Shown: positions 1 through 7,294, numbered from the stretch's first letter. The stretch: 10,776 nt of DNA from Stramenopiles sp. TOSAG23-3 (GCA_900128585.1 LT642789.1:1-10776), one strand, 5' to 3'. The notes: generated by a model not told the origin, from the letters alone. Numbers and translations are program-made.

Positions 1-2
1 TT

Positions 3-70
<68 letters not shown>

Positions 71-101
71 TTTCTTCTTCTTTTTCTTCTTCTTTTTCTT
101 C
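1..101. repeat. (TTTC)17 microsatellite followed by a TTTTTCTTCTTC 12-mer array
   Basis: Positions 1-68 are 17 uninterrupted TTTC units. Positions 69-101 are 2.75 copies of the 12-base unit TTTTTCTTCTTC. The whole 101 bases are pyrimidine on the plus strand and begin at the window edge, so the true array is longer. It lies beyond the 3' end of the prenylcysteine oxidase gene. Such a perfect homopurine/homopyrimidine tract can in principle form triplex DNA; no coding role is seen. Confidence 0.97.
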
Positions 102-725
102 GTTGAATTTGAAAATACGTTTTTACTTTAAGTACTTCTTTTAAATTTTTGTATATTCATATTACATAAGATATAAATACGTTGGTATTTAAAAAAGATT
201 AAATTAATATATTACATTTGTTTTTAATAGACGACATAGTCAATCAATCAAAGCTGATTTTTTTGTTTCTTCTTCTTCTTCCAGAAGAAAGAAAAAAAGT
301 AAAATTATTATTTTATTATTTTCTAGAAAGACACGACGATATTATTATACTTAAAATTTAATATTAGTATATATTAATATTATTATTCCTATAAAAGAAC
401 TTTCTTCTTTTTTTCTTCGTTGGATGAATTTTGATAAAATACTCATCGTCTATGATATTTCGCTGTACCGTACCTGGTAGTACCCCTTAGTAGGAATACT
501 AGAAAGAAAAAATTAATAATATTAATCTCGTCGGCTTTCCTACCCCCGCCACATCACGCCTAACTCCGCCTAACGCCCTATATATAATAAAATGAATTTA
601 TTTGTACTACGGTACGAAGAACCGAACAGTAAAAAAAAAAGAACAAATTTTTTATAAAAAAACTTTACATAATGAGACAGTCTAGAGATACCGTTTTACC
701 CCAAAGAACCAACGCATTAATTTTT
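102..725. other. Gene-free AT-rich region, 3' flank of the prenylcysteine oxidase gene
   Basis: No credible gene is visible on either strand. The DNA is very AT-rich with short CTT runs near 262-281 and 400-418. A GC-rich island at about 531-580 holds two 10-base tandem units starting CGCCTAAC (557-566 and 567-576). On the minus strand, AATAAA lies at 602-597, about 124 bases past the stop of the minus-strand gene, and is the best polyadenylation signal candidate. Two GTAC-rich blocks (469-483 and 604-616) are imperfect inverted copies of each other. No tRNA-like T-arm was found. Confidence 0.7.
597..602 (-). terminator. Candidate polyadenylation signal AATAAA for the prenylcysteine oxidase gene
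   Basis: The minus strand reads AATAAA here, about 124 bases downstream of the TAA stop at 728-726. A GTAC-rich segment (616-604) lies just upstream of it in the transcript, echoing GTAC motifs near the 3' ends of three other genes in the window. The call rests on the hexamer and its position alone; in AT-rich DNA this hexamer can occur by chance. Confidence 0.4.
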
Positions 726-2216
726 TTAAAGTGAGGCTAAATAATCCATTGCCAAACGAGCCCCGTTACGTGCCGCAATGCAGCTTACTTCCATGGCACT
801 TGCGATTGATTCGATCGCGTTCAAGTTGTACAATCCATTGTGCAAGACAATCGGCTGCAATTCCCCTGGTTCCCCTGTCAAAGGTTTCAAGTGGGCAAAC
901 GTGTAGGGCCAGTGCTGGACGTACACGGTTTTGACTTCTTCGAACAGGCCATCGACCAACGTGTTCGGTTTTTTCCCGCTTAGGTCATGGTCGCTGTACA
1001 CCAACCAAACGTTTTTCGGCTCCCCTTTCCCGCCTTTTCCATGTTTTCCGAGCGGCTGTATCACTGTCCACGGAGTTTTCGGGTTTGTACTGCTACCGTT
1101 GGCAGAGGTCAAAAACACCCTTGGAAGCTGATTCCCCTCACTGTTTACATAATAAGGCAAAAATTGAGAGGCATTTATGCGAGCGGCTTCCACAACCGTC
1201 ACATACCAAGGGTAAAATTGGCGATTCAGATTTGCACCGGGTGGCATAGGGAAGCCAGAAAATTCAATGCCCGTCGTTTCGAGTGGGGCGGCAATCAAAA
1301 CAGCATCGTACGTGTCCGTCGTTGTGCTTGCTTCGGGGTTTCCGAATTGCTTCTGTTCAGAAACAACGTCGAACGTTGCCAGCGAATTGCCATCTCTGCC
1401 GTTTTGCTTCAAGTTGATCTCGGTTACCTTGGAAGATAATCGAACGGTCGCCTTCGCGGCTTTAAACAAGGCCTCGACAAGGTCGCTGTTCCCCGACGGC
1501 CAATCTTCATGGTCGATCAACGCCGTCATGCTCCCGAACATTGCAAAGCTACTCGAATTACTGTTTTGATTGTAAATTGCCCGCATAACAGGCACAAGCC
1601 CATTTTCAACCACCTCATCCTTCACCCCAAGCGCCGTAAAATACTCAAGTATGCTTTGGCTGGCATATTTATCGAGCTGCCCCCACTTCAAGAAGTCATG
1701 GATGTCGGTGAAGGGCTCGTTGCTTTGCTGCTGTGCGTAAGACTCCGCAGTGCCTTGTAGAAATTGCGGTTCCGAATTGACGATTTTAAGCACCGAAAGA
1801 AGGTCTTTTGTTATTATTTCTTCAACGTACGCAAACCCATCCCCGCGCCAAACACCTATCTTTTCCCACAATGGAGGAGAGGGCGCCTCCGCGGTGACAG
1901 TTGCATTCATCGCTTTCGCAAGGGCTTTCACGTACTGGTTCGATTTAGTCCAAGCCGCTCCCCCCAATTCAACTTTCACCCTTTTCTCACCGAACGTAAT
2001 ATGCTTCAGCCGACCGCCGATGTAATCACGACTTTCAAACACGGTGATTTCGACTGGAGGAAGGGACCGATTTCGCCGAATTTCTTGGAGATAATGGGAA
2101 GCAGCCGCACCCCCAATGCCCCCTCCGACTATAGCTATTTTTGGAATCGGCGCGCCCAACGCAAACGCCAAAGAGCAACAGAGCAGTGCACGCAAACAAT
2201 TTTGGAACAGCACCAT
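726..2216 (-). CDS. PCYOX1: Prenylcysteine oxidase (prenylcysteine lyase family, FAD-dependent), secretory/lysosomal
   Basis: Family role: a flavoenzyme that cleaves S-farnesyl- or S-geranylgeranyl-cysteine with oxygen to give free cysteine, the prenyl aldehyde and hydrogen peroxide, in the last step of prenylated-protein turnover. Seen here (496 residues, close to the roughly 500 of animal enzymes): a signal peptide at 1-22 (hydrophobic core ALLCCSLAFALG), the FAD dinucleotide-binding loop GGGIGG at 31-36, the ribose-binding Glu 61 in TVFESR, GGRL at 67-70, and the flavoprotein motif ELGGAAW at 83-89. Sequons such as N49 and N104, with more downstream, fit a lumenal protein. Start choice: the frame stays open to an upstream ATG at 2327 (533 residues), but that ATG has T at -3. 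The ATG at 2216 has A at -3 and G at +4 and places the signal peptide exactly at the N-terminus. The gene is divergent from the aldehyde dehydrogenase. I am confident of the family; prenyl chain preference cannot be read. Confidence 0.88.
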   Translation of the reverse strand: MVLFQNCLRALLCCSLAFALGAPIPKIAIVGGGIGGAAASHYLQEIRRNRSLPPVEITVFESRDYIGGRLKHITFGEKRVKVELGGAAWTKSNQYVKALAKAMNATVTAEAPSPPLWEKIGVWRGDGFAYVEEIITKDLLSVLKIVNSEPQFLQGTAESYAQQQSNEPFTDIHDFLKWGQLDKYASQSILEYFTALGVKDEVVENGLVPVMRAIYNQNSNSSSFAMFGSMTALIDHEDWPSGNSDLVEALFKAAKATVRLSSKVTEINLKQNGRDGNSLATFDVVSEQKQFGNPEASTTTDTYDAVLIAAPLETTGIEFSGFPMPPGANLNRQFYPWYVTVVEAARINASQFLPYYVNSEGNQLPRVFLTSANGSSTNPKTPWTVIQPLGKHGKGGKGEPKNVWLVYSDHDLSGKKPNTLVDGLFEEVKTVYVQHWPYTFAHLKPLTGEPGELQPIVLHNGLYNLNAIESIASAMEVSCIAARNGARLAMDYLASL

Positions 2217-2936
2217 CTTCCCCCTCCGTGGCGTATAAGGAAACAAAGAAAATTTGACAAAAGGTTGCTCACCAGGTATACTTCGGGAATTGATGAAATC
2301 TTTGTTATTCACCTCTGAAATCTGCATTCAATTCAGGAACGTATATTAATCTATACAAACGACGAATACACAGCGATTGTATTAATTCAGCTTGTTGAAG
2401 AATGGGGGAATGGGGGCGCCGGGGAGGAGGAGGTTGTTATAATAATACATAAAAGATATGTTGATGATGATGAGAGGAGAAGAAGAGAAGAAAAGAAGAT
2501 ATGATAATTATTATATTGTTACTAGACTACCAGTAGGACTATTATTATTATTGCCAGGCGTCCCGAAGAAGGGTCATTTCATTATTTTGATAATAGGATA
2601 GTTATGTAAAATTGTATTAGAAGCATAATACAAATAAAAAGGACAAAAAAAGTTGAAATATAATACCCTATTTATAACACTGAATGGTTAACAGAAAAGT
2701 GGAGCATTGCGCAGAAAGAAGAAGAAACCGACGAAGATCCAATTATTATAATGCTGCTGCCTATTATACAGAACTCCCATAATAATATAAAAAAGAAGAG
2801 CGAATTTATTGGAAAGCAAAAGCAGAAACAAGCAAAGAAGGTGCAGAAAGAAAGAATTGAAAAAATATAAACGAGAAGGAAGAAACTTGTCGTCGTCGTT
2901 GTTGTTGTATTTACGAAAAAACAATTGACATATATC
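2217..2936. promoter_or_regulatory. Divergent promoter region between prenylcysteine oxidase and aldehyde dehydrogenase genes
   Basis: This spacer must hold the promoters and leaders of both flanking genes. For the plus-strand gene a TATA-like TTTATAA lies at 2671-2677, about 260 bases before its ATG. For the minus-strand gene an AT-rich TATA-like stretch sits at 2341-2356. That is only about 20 bases from the upstream ATG at 2327, so transcription would probably start near or inside that codon, which supports the start at 2216. A G-rich block lies at 2404-2433 and a 28-base homopurine run at 2472-2499. The leader of the plus-strand gene (about 2700-2890) is strikingly purine-rich and ends in GTC/GTT triplets (about 2890-2907). 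No protein gene is supported apart from a short upstream reading frame listed separately. Confidence 0.55.
2751..2870 (+). other. Candidate 39-codon upstream reading frame in the aldehyde dehydrogenase leader
   Basis: An ATG at 2751 opens 39 codons rich in Lys and Gln, ending at TAA 2868-2870, 66 bases before the main ATG. It lies in the same frame as the main coding region, and the frame stays open from 2871 through the main start. Only this one stop separates the two. If the TATA-like element at 2671-2677 is used, the reading frame would be in the mRNA and could lower translation of the enzyme. The composition is that of the purine-rich leader, so it may be a chance frame. No homology is recognised. 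Confidence 0.3.
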
Positions 2937-4388
2937 ATGGCTTCAAGGGTGCACAAACTACTTATTAACGGGCGCCTGGTTGCTGCCGAGGCGGGCGCGA
3001 CAAAGAAGGTTATCAACCCCTCAACGGGGGAGGCTTTCGCTTCTGTTGCAGACGCATCGATCAATGATTTGAATACTGCCGTTGCGGCGGGAAAAGAAGC
3101 GTTTAAAACGTGGAGAAAAGTGCCATTCAGGGAGCGCGCCGACTGCCTCAAGCGTTTTGGGGAGGAGCTCCAGCAACGGGCGCAAGAGTTCTCGGAAGCG
3201 TTGACGTTGGAGCAAGGCAAGCCCCTTATGTTCGCCATGGGCGAAGTGATGACGTGTGTGAACAAGTGCAGGGACCTTGGGAAAGAAGACTTGCTGCTGC
3301 CAAGGGTCGTGAAAGAAGACAAACACGGGCGCGTAGAGATTCACTACATTCCGCGCGGTGTCGTTGGGGGCATCACACCTTGGAATTTCCCCATGTCCAT
3401 GGCCGCCAACAAAGTCTTCCCTGCGGTCATCACGGGGAACACGATCGTGCTGAAGCCGTCACCGTACACCCCCGTGACTACTGCCATGATGGGAGAGATC
3501 GCCCAAAAGTGTTTCCCTCCTGGCGTTGTCAACATTGTGACCGGTGGCAATGAATTGGGCAGGTGGATAGTCAGCCATGACGACGTGTCTCACATTACGT
3601 TCACGGGCAGCGAAGCCACTGGACGGGCCATTATGCAAGAGTGCTCCAAAACTGTGAAGAAAGTCACGCTCGAGTTGGGCGGCAACGACGCCGCAATTGT
3701 CATGCCGAACACCAACATTGACGAGGTGGCGCCAAAAATATTTTTTGCCGGCATGTTCAATTCTGGGCAAACGTGCATCGCCATCAAACGTGTCTATGTG
3801 CACGAAGACCAGTACGAGGAGATGGTGAGCAAGATCTCCAAAGTTGCCGAGGCCGCCAAGGTTGGCGACGGCTTTGGCGACGGCGTGGCTTACGGGCCGA
3901 TGAACAACAAGATGCAGCTGAACCGTGTCGAGACGTTGGTCGAGGACGCTCGAAACGGGGGCGCGCGTATCGTTACCGGTGGCGAGCGCTTGGTCGTACC
4001 GGGCCACGAGAATGGGTACTTTTACAAGCCGACGATAATCGCGGATGTAAATGACGACGCGCGCATTGTCAAAGAAGAACAGTTTGGCCTTGCACTTCCA
4101 ATATTAAAGTACTCCTCCGTGGACGACGCCGTTTGTCGTGCAAACAACTCCAAGTACGGACTCGGCGGTTCGGTGTGGGGCCCAGACGCCGAAAAGGCCG
4201 CAGAAGTTGCCCTGGAGCTAGAGTCAGGCATGAGTTGGGTAAACCAGCACTTGTCGGGCAACGAACAGGCACCGTTCGGGGGGGTCAAATCCAGCGGCGT
4301 GGGCCGTGAAGGCGGAGGCATTATCGGCTTATCCGAGTTTGTGGAAACAAAAAGTTTGTACGTCCGAAAACTGAAGAGCAGTTTGTAA
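2937..4388 (+). CDS. NAD(P)-dependent aldehyde dehydrogenase (ALDH superfamily, AldA-like/succinate-semialdehyde dehydrogenase-like)
   Basis: Family role: oxidises an aldehyde to its carboxylic acid with NAD(P)+ through a cysteine thioester; probably cytosolic, since no targeting peptide is visible. Seen in 483 residues, the usual family length: the oxyanion and cofactor segment ITPWNFP at 146-152 (N150), K173 in VLKPS, the Rossmann turn FTGSEATG at 222-229, the general base E246 in LELGG, the nucleophile C280 in NSGQTC, E381 and F383 in EEQFG, and the C-terminal PFGGVKSSG. All catalytic residues are present. Start choice: ATG 2937 (A at -3, G at +4); the frame extends four codons upstream only as far as a TTG, not a likely start in a eukaryote. 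The gene is divergent from prenylcysteine oxidase and convergent with the short-chain dehydrogenase. Substrate is not determined: a semialdehyde is possible, and context suggests a prenyl aldehyde. The last three residues, SSL, are not a canonical peroxisomal signal. Confidence 0.92.
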   Translation: MASRVHKLLINGRLVAAEAGATKKVINPSTGEAFASVADASINDLNTAVAAGKEAFKTWRKVPFRERADCLKRFGEELQQRAQEFSEALTLEQGKPLMFAMGEVMTCVNKCRDLGKEDLLLPRVVKEDKHGRVEIHYIPRGVVGGITPWNFPMSMAANKVFPAVITGNTIVLKPSPYTPVTTAMMGEIAQKCFPPGVVNIVTGGNELGRWIVSHDDVSHITFTGSEATGRAIMQECSKTVKKVTLELGGNDAAIVMPNTNIDEVAPKIFFAGMFNSGQTCIAIKRVYVHEDQYEEMVSKISKVAEAAKVGDGFGDGVAYGPMNNKMQLNRVETLVEDARNGGARIVTGGERLVVPGHENGYFYKPTIIADVNDDARIVKEEQFGLALPILKYSSVDDAVCRANNSKYGLGGSVWGPDAEKAAEVALELESGMSWVNQHLSGNEQAPFGGVKSSGVGREGGGIIGLSEFVETKSLYVRKLKSSL

Positions 4389-4542
4389 GGTGGGGGAGAA
4401 GCAAAACAAAACAATACACGGAATTACGAAGTACTAAGTAAAACGAAGAGCTTTTTAAAGAAAGTACTTTATTTCTTATCAAACCGCACAAATGGCTTGT
4501 ACCCTTTACTTACTGGGTCAACTTATAATTCGCACGCCCCCT
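4389..4542. other. Short convergent 3' spacer between aldehyde dehydrogenase and short-chain dehydrogenase
   Basis: Two stop codons face each other across 154 bases, so both 3' untranslated regions must overlap or be very short. The plus-strand 3' flank carries ATTACGAAGTACTAAGTAAA beginning at 4424. A perfect palindrome AAAGTACTTT lies at 4461-4470 and abuts the AATAAA candidate of the opposite gene. No other gene is seen. Confidence 0.75.
4468..4473 (-). terminator. Candidate polyadenylation signal AATAAA for the short-chain dehydrogenase gene
   Basis: The minus strand reads AATAAA about 70 bases past the TAA stop at 4545-4543. It overlaps the palindrome AAAGTACTTT (4461-4470), which is read identically by the convergent gene. 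The position is typical for a eukaryotic 3' end; evidence is motif and distance only. Confidence 0.5.
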
Positions 4543-5565
4543 TTACCTTTTCTTCATGTAAATGTAGTAGTACGCTATTGCGCACCACAAGGAATACACC
4601 GTCCTTCTCCCGAAAAATCTGGGGACGGTAAACGATGCAAACGATAAAAATTTGAAAAGGTACTCATTGTTGAAGATGCCGTGCGGGAACAGACGTACCG
4701 CCAAGTCTACCATTTTGCAGTCCGATCCTACCAAAATCCTGGTCTCTTTCTTTTCCAGCCCGTCTATAATAATTTGCGCCGCCTGTGCGGGTGTGGTGCT
4801 CCCCGCATTCTTCAAAAGCCAGTCCATGTCAGAGGCGTTTTTCATACGGTACTCTTTCGGCAGCGTAAACCCAAGGGTCTTTGCATCCACGGTGGCCGAG
4901 ACGTCGTGGATGTACTCTTTGCAATTTTGAAAAATGTTCGTAGTGACCATGCCCGGGTGAACCACGGCTACGTGTATGTTCTTGTTCAGCGCATTGCACT
5001 CCATCATAAAGCACTCAGTCATTCCTCGCACGCCAAATTTGGACGTCGCGTACGCAGAGTTTCCGGGAAAGGCGCCAATTCCTGCCATCGAGGATGTGTT
5101 TGCCACGTATGCCTGTTCCGATCTCTTCAAAGCTGGAAGAAATGCTTTCATCCCATAAAATACCCCAAAAAGGTCCACCTTCAATACACGCTCCCACTCT
5201 TCTATGCTTGACCCGTCTGTGCTATTTGCGCACACTATACCGGCATTGTTAAACAGTGCGTCTACGACACCCCCATGTTGCTGTACAACATCCTCCGCAA
5301 AACGAAACATGGCGTCCCGGCTGGACACGTCAACATAATGCGTAGTTATCAAGAAGTTTTGGTCGACTAAAATTCCACGTTGGCCGCGAATGTATTTGGC
5401 AGTGTCCTCTAAGCGCCCCATGTTTATATCCGCCAAAGCCAAGCCTTTCGCACCCCGCATTGCAAGCGTAAGCGCCAACTGCTTTCCCATTCCGTCAGCC
5501 GCCCCCGTGACCACACAAACCTTCCCTTTCCATGGCTCCGCCGTACTCGACCAGTAGTTCCCCAT
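4543..5565 (-). CDS. Classical short-chain dehydrogenase/reductase, probably NAD-dependent and membrane-associated
   Basis: Family role: NAD(P)-dependent interconversion of an alcohol and a carbonyl. Seen in 340 residues: the Rossmann motif TGAADGMG at 20-27; an acidic D46 at the end of the second beta strand (LALADIN), which usually favours NAD(H) over NADP(H); the structural motif NNAG at 106-109; the catalytic S159, Y172 and K176 (YATSK); and PGMVTT after the sixth strand. The position normally held by the tetrad Asn is D131 (KVDLFGVF). The N-terminus MGNYWSS matches the N-myristoylation pattern, and residues about 321-337 are a hydrophobic, aromatic-rich segment ending in MKKR, so membrane attachment is likely. 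Length exceeds the 250-residue core through a C-terminal extension of about 80 residues. Start: ATG with A at -3 and G at +4. Substrate is unknown; a hydrophobic alcohol such as a prenol, retinoid or steroid would suit the membrane features. It is not a partner in an operon. Confidence 0.88.
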   Translation of the reverse strand: MGNYWSSTAEPWKGKVCVVTGAADGMGKQLALTLAMRGAKGLALADINMGRLEDTAKYIRGQRGILVDQNFLITTHYVDVSSRDAMFRFAEDVVQQHGGVVDALFNNAGIVCANSTDGSSIEEWERVLKVDLFGVFYGMKAFLPALKRSEQAYVANTSSMAGIGAFPGNSAYATSKFGVRGMTECFMMECNALNKNIHVAVVHPGMVTTNIFQNCKEYIHDVSATVDAKTLGFTLPKEYRMKNASDMDWLLKNAGSTTPAQAAQIIIDGLEKKETRILVGSDCKMVDLAVRLFPHGIFNNEYLFKFLSFASFTVPRFFGRRTVYSLWCAIAYYYIYMKKR

Positions 5566-5617
5566 AATACTCTACAACAAACGGATTGCAAACACACACA
5601 AAAGGGTATTAAAAAGG

Positions 5618-5665
5618 TTTATACAATGAAAATAAAAATTTGTTTTTTTCTCTCCATCCCCCAAT
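5618..5665 (-). promoter_or_regulatory. TATA box and CCAAT-box candidates of the short-chain dehydrogenase promoter
   Basis: On the minus strand TATAAA occupies 5623-5618, 53-58 bases before the ATG. ATTGG (reverse CCAAT) occupies 5665-5661, about 40 bases further upstream. Order and spacing match a classical eukaryotic core promoter. A short leader of about 25-30 bases would follow. No upstream ATG lies between the TATA element and the start. The call rests on motif match and spacing only. Confidence 0.5.
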
Positions 5666-5969
5666 CAACCATAAAAATGGAAATCATCAAGCAAATATTG
5701 GTTTCGTGTTAATGCAATCAGTATTTTTCTGTTTTGTAAAAAAGTAAGTTACTTTCTCGTATTATTATTTTAAAAATCAATCATCATCAATAAATCAAAT
5801 CGATCGAGAAAGAAGGGTTCGTTTTTTTAATAAAATATTATTATCATTCAATCAATGGTATTTTCTTTGTAATAATTTTTATCGCCACGGCGGAGGGGAG
5901 GGGAAAATGTAACGACGACGGGGTGATCGATGTGAATTATAATAATAATAATAATATGATGAAGAGAAA

Positions 5970-6031
5970 TTTTTTCTTCTTCTTTCTTCTTTCTTCTTTC
6001 TTCTTTCTTCTTTCTTCTTCTTTCTTCTTCT
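5970..6031. repeat. Homopyrimidine microsatellite, mainly TTTCTTC heptamers
   Basis: All 62 bases are T or C on the plus strand. The central part is a tandem run of about five TTTCTTC heptamers flanked by TTC triplets. It sits about 235 bases before the RING gene and about 405 bases before the short-chain dehydrogenase start, within their shared promoter region. The short frames that run through it (about 60-70 codons, poly-Phe/Ser or poly-Lys/Glu) are artefacts of the repeat. Confidence 0.95.
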
Positions 6032-6265
6032 ACTATTTCATAATTAAAATTAAAAAATTTCATTTGTGTTTCTTCCTCACCAATACGATTGCGTTCGAAC
6101 TATATCAATAGCCGATTGCGTATGGGAAAAAATGCTGCAATTCAAACCGAACATTTGGTTTTCATAGTTTAATTCAGGACTGTAAGCTCTAGAATTTACA
6201 ACTTGGTGTGCATTAGATGCTCACAAGTGAAGGGTGTATAGAGAGGGACGGGCGGCCTTTTTGCC

Positions 6266-7294
6266 ATGGCGGGGAAGGGCAGTGCGACGGCAGAGTTGGA
6301 CACGGCAACTCTGTTAGACGACGATGAGTTGGGCGCGAATTACTTGCTGTCGTTTGGGATACCAAAAAAAGAGGTTCGAGCGAAAAAAAAACCAAAGAAT
6401 CGATCGAAAGGTGTGATGTATTCGATCGGTCTGTTGGTTTTCCTTATCAGTGCACGAGAGTATGGGGTGTTGTCCGTTCACACCCTGGTATTGGCCGTGC
6501 TGTTTTTCATAGCGTTTGCCCCTCGAAATAGCATGGACGATCACGTCCAGCAGGTGCACGAAGACCATTACGTGGACGAGGGGTCGCCGAAGGAGAGGTG
6601 GAACTTGTACCCGTGGCACGCTGTCATCCACCAATTCGGCAGGCAGCCGCTTTGCGACGAGTTTCGATTTTTAGTGTCCCAAGTCGCGTGGGAAGACCAG
6701 CGTGTAAACCTGATAAACAGTTTTTATGGAATGTACGTGAAGACCATCTTCTCAAAGGCGGACCTGAAACTCCTAGGGAAGCGGGTCAAAGGCCTGTGCA
6801 GACGGATTGTTCGGGAAACGCCCTTTGGATTTGAAAAACGCCGTTTGAGAAAGCAGTGCCTCCAAGAGTTGGAGAGTGGCCGATACTTTGAGTGGGTTCT
6901 TGAAAACAATTTTTGCTACCAGTTTATCGAAGACCTGCCGGGGTCTCTGGAAAAGACCGACCTTGCTTACGCGGGGGCCAACTTTGTCGAGTCTCCCATA
7001 TCATCGCGTGCTCAGGTCGAATCGTTCCGCTTGTGGTTTTTGAAAATATTTTGTGCCCACATAGTAAAGCGTTACGTAGTGTCGATAGAGCAGTACCCCA
7101 GCTTCGACACAAAATGCGTCATCTGTAGCGAGCGAACCGTCAGCGTTGCTTTCTGCGGCTGCAACCATACCGTTGCTTGCGGGGAATGTGCCCGTAACTG
7201 CTTTTACAGCGATCAAAAGTGGGGTGGGCATTGCCCAATTTGTCGGTCGGAGATACGGGAACTGTCGGACGAAAGCTTGGCGCGATCGTCTTGA
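6266..7294 (+). CDS. Two-pass membrane protein with C-terminal RING finger, putative E3 ubiquitin ligase
   Basis: I do not recognise the family. Seen in 342 residues: a polar acidic N-terminus (1-33), a basic stretch 34-48, two closely spaced hydrophobic segments (about 49-63 and 68-86, a likely hairpin), a soluble region with no recognised domain (87-280), and a C-terminal RING. Its ligands fit C284-x2-C287-x11-C299-x-H301-x3-C305-x2-C308-x14-C323-x2-C326, a C3HC4 order. The gap of 14 before the last pair is longer than the usual 6 in cIAP/MGRN-type fingers, and C297 and C312 are extra. By family knowledge such proteins transfer ubiquitin from an E2 at an organelle membrane. The substrate is unknown, and ligase activity is inferred. 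The start has an ideal GCCATGG context. A run of nine A at 6383-6391 encodes K40-K42 and a seven-A run precedes it, so slippage is possible. No intron is needed. Confidence 0.8.
   Translation: MAGKGSATAELDTATLLDDDELGANYLLSFGIPKKEVRAKKKPKNRSKGVMYSIGLLVFLISAREYGVLSVHTLVLAVLFFIAFAPRNSMDDHVQQVHEDHYVDEGSPKERWNLYPWHAVIHQFGRQPLCDEFRFLVSQVAWEDQRVNLINSFYGMYVKTIFSKADLKLLGKRVKGLCRRIVRETPFGFEKRRLRKQCLQELESGRYFEWVLENNFCYQFIEDLPGSLEKTDLAYAGANFVESPISSRAQVESFRLWFLKIFCAHIVKRYVVSIEQYPSFDTKCVICSERTVSVAFCGCNHTVACGECARNCFYSDQKWGGHCPICRSEIRELSDESLARSS

Larger units (their letters stand above)
5566..6265. other. Divergent spacer between short-chain dehydrogenase and RING protein genes
   Basis: About 700 bases without a credible gene. 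Besides the minus-strand promoter, it holds AT-rich DNA (5690-5880), a short purine-rich GC block at about 5888-5906, an (AAT)5 run at 5941-5955 and the pyrimidine microsatellite at 5970-6031. The last 100 bases before the plus-strand gene contain an out-of-frame ATG at 6217 in weak context. The weak TATAGAGA at 6237-6244 is too close to the start to be a convincing TATA box. Confidence 0.6.

Noticed and set aside
557-576. TTAGGC telomere-like units on the minus strand
   Set aside because: Only two copies separated by four bases; better described as a 10-base tandem duplication.
2672-3322. A 216-codon minus-strand frame overlapping the aldehyde dehydrogenase start
   Set aside because: Low-complexity Phe/Ser/Thr runs arise from the purine-rich leader, and the rest is antisense to the enzyme's coding region.
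4380-4388. Peroxisomal C-terminal signal on the aldehyde dehydrogenase (SSL) or prenylcysteine oxidase (ASL)
   Set aside because: Neither is a canonical SKL-type signal, and the oxidase has a secretory signal peptide.
6090-6105. tRNA T-arm-like GTTCGAACT
   Set aside because: The flanking bases do not pair as a T-stem, and no acceptor or anticodon arm is found.
5848-6111. Short frames of about 60-70 codons across the 5970-6031 microsatellite
   Set aside because: Their sequence is dominated by repeat-encoded Phe/Ser or Lys/Glu; nothing suggests a gene.
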